Both the position numbers and the translations under genes were made by a program. Positions 7,260 to 14,784 of a stretch of 42,035 bases of DNA are shown in pieces; the first letter of the stretch is position 1; the number at the start of each line of letters is the position of its first letter. The DNA comes from an uncultured Bacteroidia bacterium (GTDB lineage Bacteria; Bacteroidota; Bacteroidia; Bacteroidales; UBA932). The notes below the pieces were generated by a model. That model saw nothing but the letters and a program-made list of their open reading frames with translations. It had not been told where the DNA came from and did not search any database. The stretch spans positions 1 to 42,035 of the forward strand of contig CACZDC010000032.1 in the NCBI GenBank assembly GCA_902779785.1, written 5' to 3'.

Positions 7260-9572
7260 ATGCATAGAGTATTTAGCTTCATTATTACACTGGTAATGTT
7301 GCCCTTGCTGTGCTTTGGCCAGTCTGCCGGAGACGGGATTACAGTGGGATCGTTCAATGTAAGATTCTTGGATGACAACCGGCCGGAATATGACTATAAG
7401 TTCGGAGGGCAGCCCTGGCCGGTCCGCCGTCCCGCCGTCAAGGCTTTTTTTGAGCAGAAAATCCCGGATATAGTAGGACTTCAGGAGGTCCGGAGAACCC
7501 AGGCGGCTGACTTGGAGGAAGACTTGGGGACGGATTGGTTCATCTATTGCCCCGGACGTCTCAGCGGGGGCAGGATGGTGCGCACCTCTGACGAGTCTGT
7601 CGGCGTGATGTACCGCAAGGCCCGTTTCAATATGCTGGACCACGGATGTTTCTGGCTGAGTGAATCCCCTTCAGATACTGCTTCTACGCGCCTCGGACAG
7701 TCAAGCCCCATTATCACTTCCTGGCTCCGTCTGGAGGAAAAATCACATCCGGGAAAGGACATCTGGTTCTTCTCCGCACATATAAGCTGGTCAGTTGAGG
7801 CCAATCCGCGGCTTCCGGACCAGGAAGTCGAGACCTTGCTCTCACAAATTGAGAAATTGACCGGGATAAAACGGGAAGAGTTCAAATCTGCCTCCATATT
7901 CCTTGTCGGCGACCTTAACAACTCACCGGAAAAATCGGCCATCCGGACGCTTTCAGGCTGGTTCAACGATGCACGCCTGAGCTGCCCCGAAAACGAAGCT
8001 ACTTCCCGCAAGACATTCAACTCCTGGGGAAAGGAGAAATCGGCCGGAATAATAGACTATATCTTCTATGGCGAAGGAAAGCCCGAAGAGTACATAGTGG
8101 ACAATGCCGCCTATGCCCCGGACGTGAGCTTTATTTCCGACCATTATCCGGTGCTGATGCGTTTGACCATTCCTCCGGCGAAATACTGCCTTACGCCCCA
8201 GGCTCCGCCTCAGCCGCGTTACAACGGCCCTGCGGTCCTTGGCGCAAGACCGGGACATCCTATTTATTTCCGTCTCCCTTTCTCCGGGGACAGGCCTATG
8301 AAATTCAGCGCCTGTGGCCTTCCGAAAGGCCTTAAACTCGACAGGAAGAGCGGAGTCGTAAGCGGGACTGTAGGAAAAGAGAGGGACTATGAGATAAAAT
8401 GGACCGCCCGAAACAAGGCCGGAAAAGGAGAGGGAAGCCTGACTCTTAAAGTCGGCGAATCGATAGCCCTCACCCCGCCTATGGGTTGGAACAGTTGGAA
8501 TTGCTGGGGGCTCGAAGTCTCGCAGGAGAAGGTCGCGGCATCCGCCAAAGCCTTGATAGAGAGCGGCCTTGCCGACTACGGCTACAGTTATGTCAACATA
8601 GACGACGCTTGGCAGGCCCAGTCCCGAAGCGAGGACGGAACGCTTCTTCCGAACGAGCGCTTCCCTGACATAGCCGCTCTTGGAGACTGGCTGCACGGAA
8701 ACGGGCTTAAACTGGGGATATATTCTTCCCCCGGGGACCGCACCTGCGGGGGCTATCTCGGCTCGCTGGGTTACGAAGAGCAGGATGCCGCCACCTGGAA
8801 TGAATGGGGCGTGGATTACCTCAAATACGATCTGTGCGGCTACAGGTCCATATTGAAGGAACTGCCCTCCGTCGGCAAGGAGGAGCATATCAAGCCGTAC
8901 CTTATAATGAAAGATGCGCTTGCGAAGCAGCCCCGGGACATTGTCTATTCTATCTGCCAGTACGGCCTTGAAGATGTATGGACCTGGGGAGAGGAGGCCG
9001 GAGGCAATCTATGGCGTACGCACGGTGACCTGACGGACAAATGGGAGCGTGTCGTACGCATCGGATTTGTGAAACAACGTAATCTTGCTCCTTTCTCCGG
9101 CCCGGGACACTGGAACGACCCTGATATGTTGGTAATCGGAAAGGTTGGCTGGGGAGAAGGCCTCCGTGACACCCGCCTTACCCCGGATGAGCAGTATTCC
9201 CACGTGTCGCTGTGGGCCCTTCTGGCCGCTCCGCTGATTATCGGCGGAGACCTTTCCGCAATAGACAAGTTCACGCTTAACCTTCTCTGCAACAACGAGG
9301 TGATAGCCGTGGACCAGGACCCGCTCGGGAAGCAGGCAAGTCTGCTGTTGGAAGAAGATGCCCTGCAGGTCTGGGGTCGGCCGCTTAGTGACGGCTCTAA
9401 TGCCGCAGGCATCTTCAATATGGGCGAAAATGCCATGGAAGTGAATGTGGCCCGGATCCTTGGCAAAGCCGGATATTCAAAGGTCTCTTCCTGCCGTGAC
9501 CTCTGGCGGCAGAAAGACTGCCCGCCGAGCTTCACCATCCCTTCGCACGGAGTGCTGCTGGTGAGATTCTAG
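7260..9572 (+). CDS. Secreted EEP-domain / GH27 alpha-galactosidase fusion
   Basis: A 770-residue bifunctional protein. The start at 7260 is preferred over the in-frame ATG at 7236 because it begins the signal peptide (MHRVFSFIITLVMLPLLCFG) and avoids overlap with the regulator. Residues about 27-302 form an endonuclease/exonuclease/phosphatase domain with VGLQEVR, AHISW, VGDLNN, IIDYIFYG and SDHYPV, the usual metal and catalytic residues. Residues about 322-399 look like an Ig-like He_PIG domain. Residues about 405-770 are glycoside hydrolase family 27: TPPMGWNSWNCW, nucleophile Asp524 in YLKYDLCGY, and the acid/base motif WNDPDM. No lipobox, so probably periplasmic. GH27 members remove terminal alpha-galactose, alpha-N-acetylgalactosamine or beta-L-arabinopyranose. 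The pairing suggests a substrate with both a phosphate ester and such a sugar (inference). Confidence 0.92.
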   Translation: MHRVFSFIITLVMLPLLCFGQSAGDGITVGSFNVRFLDDNRPEYDYKFGGQPWPVRRPAVKAFFEQKIPDIVGLQEVRRTQAADLEEDLGTDWFIYCPGRLSGGRMVRTSDESVGVMYRKARFNMLDHGCFWLSESPSDTASTRLGQSSPIITSWLRLEEKSHPGKDIWFFSAHISWSVEANPRLPDQEVETLLSQIEKLTGIKREEFKSASIFLVGDLNNSPEKSAIRTLSGWFNDARLSCPENEATSRKTFNSWGKEKSAGIIDYIFYGEGKPEEYIVDNAAYAPDVSFISDHYPVLMRLTIPPAKYCLTPQAPPQPRYNGPAVLGARPGHPIYFRLPFSGDRPMKFSACGLPKGLKLDRKSGVVSGTVGKERDYEIKWTARNKAGKGEGSLTLKVGESIALTPPMGWNSWNCWGLEVSQEKVAASAKALIESGLADYGYSYVNIDDAWQAQSRSEDGTLLPNERFPDIAALGDWLHGNGLKLGIYSSPGDRTCGGYLGSLGYEEQDAATWNEWGVDYLKYDLCGYRSILKELPSVGKEEHIKPYLIMKDALAKQPRDIVYSICQYGLEDVWTWGEEAGGNLWRTHGDLTDKWERVVRIGFVKQRNLAPFSGPGHWNDPDMLVIGKVGWGEGLRDTRLTPDEQYSHVSLWALLAAPLIIGGDLSAIDKFTLNLLCNNEVIAVDQDPLGKQASLLLEEDALQVWGRPLSDGSNAAGIFNMGENAMEVNVARILGKAGYSKVSSCRDLWRQKDCPPSFTIPSHGVLLVRF

Positions 9573-9597
9573 CATAAAACTGAGGCGGGTATCCCTA

Positions 9598-9645
9598 CGC
9601 CGGTATTTGACGCCGCGCCAGTGAAGGCTCCGGAACGTGTCCAGG
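9598..9645 (+). pseudogene. Remnant of a hybrid-regulator AraC C-terminus
   Basis: Bases 9608-9640 match the 3' end of the regulator gene (7209-7241) at 27 of 33 positions without gaps. In frame the remnant reads LTPRQ-stop-RLRNV against MTPRQWRLRNV in the intact gene, the Trp codon TGG having become TGA. Nothing longer of the gene is recognisable upstream. It lies between the EEP-GH27 gene and susC. Confidence 0.6.
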
Positions 9646-9710
9646 GCAAAAAAAATAAAATCGTTGCAATTCTCGGAGATTTCGGTGTAAATCCAAGGAA
9701 ATAATCGTCG

Positions 9711-9718
9711 TATTTTTG
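9711..9718 (+). promoter_or_regulatory. Probable -7 promoter element for susC
   Basis: TATTTTTG fits TAnnTTTG and lies 21 bp before the ATG at 9740. No clear -33 TTTG is found at the expected spacing, which would suit an activator-dependent promoter under the hybrid regulator. Confidence 0.45.
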
Positions 9719-9739
9719 CCGTCATATAATACTAATTAT

Positions 9740-12700
9740 ATGCGACGATTTATTGTATCATTATTATTGGGCCTGTTTGCCTTAGGTGTTTCGGCGCAGC
9801 AGATCACCGTCAAGGGTGTAGTCAAGGACGCCGTCACCGGCGAGAGCGTAATCGGCGCCGGTGTGCTTGTGAAAGGCAGCACTTCCGGCACGGTCACATC
9901 AGTTGACGGCTCTTTTTCTCTTGCCGCGGCACAGGGCTCAGAGATTGTAGTTTCATCCCTTGGCTATGAGGACTACACTTTCACGGTGAGTGGCCCGGGG
10001 CCGATATTCATTGCCCTGCAGACTTCATCCGAATATCTGGAAGATGTCGTGGTAGTCGGTTACGGCAGCGTCAAGCGCGCCAATCTCACCGGAGCCGTGG
10101 ACCAGGTCTCGTCGGAAGTTTTCGCCGGCCGGCCCTCGTCCAATACAACGCAGATGCTGGTGGGAGCCATCCCGAACCTCAACATCTCGCTCTCCGACGG
10201 TAAGCCAAGCCGCACGGCCGAATACAACATCCGCGGTACCACCTCCATCGGCGGCGGTGGCAGCGCCCTCGTTCTGATTGACGGCGTGGAAGGCGATCCC
10301 GCGCTGCTGAACCCGGACGACATCGAGAGCGTTTCCGTGCTGAAGGATGCCGCATCGGCCTCCATCTACGGTTCGCGCGCCACCTTCGGCGTCGTGCTCA
10401 TCACCACGAAGGACGCGGCCAAGGAATCGGGGAAATTCAACTTCAGCTATAACGGCAACTTCTCGTTACTGACACCCTGCAACCTGCCGGACATCGTGGA
10501 CGACGGCTATGTGTACGCCGCCCTGTTCCGCGAGGCCTATTACAACTATATGGGCACGGAACCGTCCGGTATGAACACGAGCCAGGATTTCTCCGAGGCG
10601 TGGATGAGCGAGTTCCTTCGCCGTAAAGAAAAAGGCATTACGGATGAGGTGGCTGTGGATGAGTCCGGCAGGTATGTCTACTACGGCAACACCAACTATT
10701 ACAAGGTAATCTACAAGCCCTCCACGATGGCCCAGACGCACAACCTCTCGGCCAGCGGCAGCACCGGCAAGATGGATTATTACCTTTCCGGCCGTCTCTA
10801 CAAGTACGACGGTATCCTCAACTTCAATCCCGACACGTATCTGACGACCTCCCTGCGCGCGAAGCTGACAGCCCGTCCCACCGACTGGCTCACCATCCGG
10901 GAGAACATTTCGTTCAACTACGACAAGAACCACATCCCGGCCGGTTCCAACCAGACCAACAACGGCCTCTACCTTCGCGCCATTCAGGATAACGGTCGCG
11001 TAAGCTCCCCCATCTGGAACCCGGACGGCACCTTTACCAAGAGCGGCGCGATGGCCATCGGCGGTCTGGTGTCCGGCAAGAACTACACGGACCAGTTCAA
11101 AAATGAATTCAAGTCCACCACCGGACTCCGGGCCGAATTCTTCGACCACGCCCTAAGCCTGAACGGCGACTTCACCATCAAGTCGGCCTGGTACAACAAC
11201 ACCAAGAAGAATTCGATGGTTTCCTACAGCGAGGCTCCCGGGCAGATTACCTGGCTGGGTACCCCGGGCGTCAACGACTTCATCCAGGACACCTGGAACC
11301 GCTCGAATTATTTTGCTACCAACGAGTATGCGGAATTTGCCAAGTTGTGGAACGACAAGCACGATTTCAAGGCGCTCGCCGGCTTCAACTGGGAGCGTTC
11401 CCTGAGCAAAATCGGCCAGGTGCTCCGCTACGGGCTCATTTCCGAGGACGCTGAGAACATCCAGCTCGCCCTCGGAGACAACATCACCACCTATTCCTAT
11501 GAGACGCGCTGGCGTACTGCGGGCATTTTCTTCCGTTTGAATTATGCATACGACGAGCGTTATCTCGTGGAAGTCAACGGCCGCTATGACGGCTCGTCCA
11601 AATTCCCGCCCCAGCAGCAGTGGGGTTTCTTCCCTTCGTTCTCGGCGGCCTGGAGGCTCTCCCGGGAGCATTGGTTCAAGGTGGATCCGAAGTTCGTATC
11701 CAACGCCAAGTTCCGCTTCTCCTGGGGCGAGCTTGGAAACGGCAATATGGATGCCTATTCTTATATGGAGCGCTTCGGCTTCAGCAACCTTTCTTACATC
11801 ATCGACGGAAAGAGCAAGCACAGGACCACCGGCATCCCGAGCCAGATTCCCGACGGACTCACCTGGGAAACCGCCCGGACCATCGACGGCGGCGTGGATC
11901 TCGGATTCTACAACGGCAAGATCAACCTGACAGCTGACTATTATGTCCGCAATACGCTGAATATGTACACGGTGGGGCCGAGCCTTCCCGACACCTACGG
12001 CGCCAGCGCGCCGAAGGGCAATTACGCGGACCTGGTTACACGCGGTTATGAGATCAGCCTCAGCTACGACGACAGTTTCAACCTGGCCGGACACCCCTTC
12101 AATTACGGCTTGAAAGCCACGCTGGCCGACAACCGCACCTTCGTCACCCGTTACAACAACCCCACCAAGTCGCTGAGCGACTACTATGAAGGCCAGGAAA
12201 TCGGCGAAATCTGGGGCTTCCAGTTCGACGGGTTTTTCGACGACCAGGACCAGATCGACAATTACTACGGGCAGGGCGTTCCCTACGTCAACGACCTCAT
12301 CCAGGTGCACGAGGGCTATCTGACAAGGCCAGGTGACGTCATCCTGCGGGACCGGAACGGTAACCATAAGGTGGACAAGGGCTCCCTGACGGTGGATGAT
12401 CCCGGCGATATGGTCATCGTGGGCAACAAGCATCCCCGCTATATGTACTCCTTTACGCTCAACCTGGAATGGAACGGCATTTACGCTTCCGCTATGTTCC
12501 AGGGCATCGGCAAGCAGGGGTGGTACCCCAGCGGTGAATCCATTATCTGGGGCCAGTACCACCGTCCGTACGGCAACGCCCTGGCCTGGACGGTGAACAA
12601 CGCGTGGACGCCGGAAAATAAGGACGCCTTCCTTCCCAAGTATACGGGTTATTACCGTATTTTCTTCTCCGGCCAGCATAAAGTGGACCGCTATGTTTTC

Positions 12701-12976
12701 GACGCCTCGTATCTCCGCCTCCAGAACCTGCAGGTCGGGTGGAACCTGCCGCAGAAATGGATCAAACGGATGGGGCTCGGCGGCCTGGGTATATATTTCT
12801 CGGGCGAGAACCTCTTCACCTGGGCGCCTATCTACAGGCTCACCACGGACGTGGACATCGCCACGGCGACAAAGGGCTCCGACCAGGACCTGGGCAACGG
12901 GAAGGACAACTTCGGCGACGGCAACAGCCTGCCTTCGATGCGTACGTTCTCCCTCGGCGTAACCATTAAAATCTGA
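9740..12976 (+). CDS. SusC-family TonB-linked outer membrane transporter
   Basis: A 1078-residue outer-membrane importer that would take up an oligosaccharide with its SusD partner, driven by TonB. The start at 9740 (MRRFIVSLLLGLFALGVSAQ) begins the signal peptide; an upstream in-frame TTG is not credible. After cleavage comes a carboxypeptidase-regulatory-like domain (about 22-105, VKGVVKDAVTGESVIGAGV), the TonB box and plug (EDVVVVGYG through IYGSRATFGVVLITTK, about 110-230) and a long beta-barrel ending in a typical terminal strand (RTFSLGVTIKI). It is intact, in contrast to the broken susD starting 5 bp after its stop. Confidence 0.95.
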   Translation: MRRFIVSLLLGLFALGVSAQQITVKGVVKDAVTGESVIGAGVLVKGSTSGTVTSVDGSFSLAAAQGSEIVVSSLGYEDYTFTVSGPGPIFIALQTSSEYLEDVVVVGYGSVKRANLTGAVDQVSSEVFAGRPSSNTTQMLVGAIPNLNISLSDGKPSRTAEYNIRGTTSIGGGGSALVLIDGVEGDPALLNPDDIESVSVLKDAASASIYGSRATFGVVLITTKDAAKESGKFNFSYNGNFSLLTPCNLPDIVDDGYVYAALFREAYYNYMGTEPSGMNTSQDFSEAWMSEFLRRKEKGITDEVAVDESGRYVYYGNTNYYKVIYKPSTMAQTHNLSASGSTGKMDYYLSGRLYKYDGILNFNPDTYLTTSLRAKLTARPTDWLTIRENISFNYDKNHIPAGSNQTNNGLYLRAIQDNGRVSSPIWNPDGTFTKSGAMAIGGLVSGKNYTDQFKNEFKSTTGLRAEFFDHALSLNGDFTIKSAWYNNTKKNSMVSYSEAPGQITWLGTPGVNDFIQDTWNRSNYFATNEYAEFAKLWNDKHDFKALAGFNWERSLSKIGQVLRYGLISEDAENIQLALGDNITTYSYETRWRTAGIFFRLNYAYDERYLVEVNGRYDGSSKFPPQQQWGFFPSFSAAWRLSREHWFKVDPKFVSNAKFRFSWGELGNGNMDAYSYMERFGFSNLSYIIDGKSKHRTTGIPSQIPDGLTWETARTIDGGVDLGFYNGKINLTADYYVRNTLNMYTVGPSLPDTYGASAPKGNYADLVTRGYEISLSYDDSFNLAGHPFNYGLKATLADNRTFVTRYNNPTKSLSDYYEGQEIGEIWGFQFDGFFDDQDQIDNYYGQGVPYVNDLIQVHEGYLTRPGDVILRDRNGNHKVDKGSLTVDDPGDMVIVGNKHPRYMYSFTLNLEWNGIYASAMFQGIGKQGWYPSGESIIWGQYHRPYGNALAWTVNNAWTPENKDAFLPKYTGYYRIFFSGQHKVDRYVFDASYLRLQNLQVGWNLPQKWIKRMGLGGLGIYFSGENLFTWAPIYRLTTDVDIATATKGSDQDLGNGKDNFGDGNSLPSMRTFSLGVTIKI

Positions 12977-12981
12977 AGACT

Positions 12982-13635
12982 ATGAAAAAGCAACTTGCCA
13001 TATTAACGCTTGCGATGCTGGCCCTGCAGGCCTGTACGCTTGAAGAAAAAATGGTGTCTTCCGGCAGCCGGGAACTGGTCTTCGGATCCAGTTCGGGCCT
13101 GGAGGCATACTCCCTGTCCTTTTACAACCAGCTTCCTTCGCTGGGCGACCTGAGTTCCGCGGAAGGGACTCGCGCCGACTATATCGCGGCCAAGAGCATC
13201 AATTCTTTCTATTGCGAGGGGTACAGCCCGGAAGGGGTCACCTCGTGGAGTTGGAGCAGCCTGAGGGCCATCAATTTCCTGATTGACGGCATCCACAGCG
13301 AAGACTGCACCGTTCCCCAGGAGGACAAGGACCACTATGAGGGCATCGCGCGCTGGTTCAGGGCCCGCTTCTACCTGGCCAAACTCCAGAAGTACGGCGC
13401 CGTGCCGTGGTTCGACCACTGTCTCAACAGTACCGAAGTTGACCTGATGTACAAGAACAGGGACCCTCGGGACACCATCATCACCCACATAATAAAGGAT
13501 TTGGATTTCGCCGCGGAACACATCACCACCACCTCTTCTACGGGCAACACCCGCATCTCCAAGAATGCGGCCTACGCCCTCAAGAGCCGCGCCTGGCAGC
13601 GTCTGCAGGAATACTACGCTGACCTGAACAAGTAA
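12982..13635 (+). CDS. SusD-family lipoprotein, N-terminal fragment of a broken gene
   Basis: A 217-residue fragment; full SusD proteins are about 500-600 residues. It has an SPII signal with Cys18 (LQACTLEEK) and acidic residues just after the Cys, as in surface-exported lipoproteins of this phylum. The TPR-like SusD scaffold is visible (RAINFLIDGI, ARWFRARFYLAKLQKYGAVPWF, AAYALKSRAW) and then stops at TAA 13633-13635. The rest of the gene resumes in the same frame at about 13750. The fragment alone would lack most of the glycan-binding face and probably does not work. Confidence 0.85.
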   Translation: MKKQLAILTLAMLALQACTLEEKMVSSGSRELVFGSSSGLEAYSLSFYNQLPSLGDLSSAEGTRADYIAAKSINSFYCEGYSPEGVTSWSWSSLRAINFLIDGIHSEDCTVPQEDKDHYEGIARWFRARFYLAKLQKYGAVPWFDHCLNSTEVDLMYKNRDPRDTIITHIIKDLDFAAEHITTTSSTGNTRISKNAAYALKSRAWQRLQEYYADLNK

Positions 13636-13731
13636 TCCTTTATCGCACGTTATCTACTATCAAAACCCACCCTCCCCGCTCCCTTTCCCGGGGGCGGGGA
13701 GGGATAAGCGGAGAAGCGGGGGAAAGTCATC
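13636..13731 (+). other. Stop-containing replacement segment inside susD
   Basis: This stretch has no SusD coding similarity. Read in the susD frame it gives a short low-similarity peptide, a second stop (TAA at 13705-13707) and then the next ATG at 13732. It contains a GC-rich hairpin (13670-13703), and a 9-bp inverted repeat straddles its end (GAAAGTCAT at 13722-13730 and ATGACTTTC-like at 13747-13756). It stands where SusD proteins normally have about 45 residues leading to the PEVILG-type segment. Confidence 0.6.
13670..13703. repeat. GC-rich palindrome inside the susD interruption
   Basis: CCCTCCCCGC at 13670-13679 is a perfect inverted repeat of GCGGGGAGGG at 13694-13703. Four more pairs inside the loop (80-83 with 90-93, one G-T) make a 14-bp stem with a 6-base loop. 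The form resembles short dispersed palindromic repeats. Confidence 0.7.
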
Positions 13732-14772
13732 ATGTATAAAAAGCAAATGACTTTTCAAGTTATCCTGGGCGTTCAGGCTTCGCTGGACGACATTGTGACC
13801 GGCAGTGCAAACTATTATTACAATTCCGCCACCTACGGCGACGGCATCTGCCTTTCCCGGGCATTTATCTTCACCTATCTCTGCAAGGATGGCAGCCGGT
13901 TCACCGACAAAGCCAAATACCAGGCCATCAGTTTCATCAACGAGTTCTCCAACCGTGATGAACGTCTGGCCCAGACCGTCAAGGGTCCCAACTATGAAAT
14001 CAACGGCGGAGGCTGGAGGGACCGCCGTCCCGACATCGTGGGCGGCTGCGCCGTCACCGGATACCAGCCCATCAAGTTCGTGGAAGACGACGTGAGCAAG
14101 AACGGCACAAGCAAGAACGAGAACAGCCTGCCGATTCTCCGTTATGCGGAGGTGCTCCTCAACTATGCCGAGGCAAAGGCCGAACTCGGAGAACTTTCCG
14201 ATGCCGACTGGGCCAAGACCATCGGCGCCCTCCGTCTGAGGGCGGGATTCGGCGACAAGGCAGGAGTGACCTCGTCCAAGCCCACTTCCGTGGATCCCTA
14301 TCTCCAGCAGGTTTTCTATCCGGACATCAACGATCCGGTCATCCTGGAAATCCGCCGCGAGCGGGCGATCGAACTCGTCCTCGAAGGATTCCGGGAAATG
14401 GACCTCAGGCGCTGGAAGGAGGGAGAGTGCTTCGAGCGGGTACCCATCCTCGGCCTGCACGTGCCAACCCTGAACGCTCAGTTCAAGGTCAACAACGACG
14501 ACACCAACGATTTCTACGTGACATACGACGAATACGCCGCCGTACCGTCTTATGCCCAGAACAAATATGTCCAGGTCCTTCCGGACAGTTCTCCCGAACA
14601 GGGACTCCGTCTGGATGAGAATCCCGACGGCGGCTACGACCTCCGCTTCGTCCTTGCCATCAAGCGCAAGTGGTACTCCGACAACAGGCAGTATCTCGAT
14701 CCCATACCGCCCCTTGTCGTCCGCGATTACGAAAGCCGTGGCTATCACATTGACCAGAACCCCGGATGGTAA
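13732..14772 (+). CDS. SusD-family protein, C-terminal fragment of a broken gene
   Basis: A 346-residue open frame in the same reading frame as the N-terminal fragment. SusD similarity begins at about residue 10 (VILGVQASLDD) and runs to the end, with YGDGICLSRAFIFTYLCKDG, LRYAEVLLNYAEAKAELGE and ILEIRRERAIELVLEGFREMDLRRW, all typical of the SusD C-terminal domain, and ending in GYHIDQNPGW. It has no signal peptide, so if translated from the ATG at 13732 it would stay in the cytoplasm. Confidence 0.85.
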   Translation: MYKKQMTFQVILGVQASLDDIVTGSANYYYNSATYGDGICLSRAFIFTYLCKDGSRFTDKAKYQAISFINEFSNRDERLAQTVKGPNYEINGGGWRDRRPDIVGGCAVTGYQPIKFVEDDVSKNGTSKNENSLPILRYAEVLLNYAEAKAELGELSDADWAKTIGALRLRAGFGDKAGVTSSKPTSVDPYLQQVFYPDINDPVILEIRRERAIELVLEGFREMDLRRWKEGECFERVPILGLHVPTLNAQFKVNNDDTNDFYVTYDEYAAVPSYAQNKYVQVLPDSSPEQGLRLDENPDGGYDLRFVLAIKRKWYSDNRQYLDPIPPLVVRDYESRGYHIDQNPGW

Positions 14773-14784
14773 AAATTAAGTATT

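Noticed and set aside
11153-12679. Long open frame antisense to susC (508 codons)
   Set aside because: Low-complexity Val/Gly-rich translation with no motif; a shadow of the susC barrel region.
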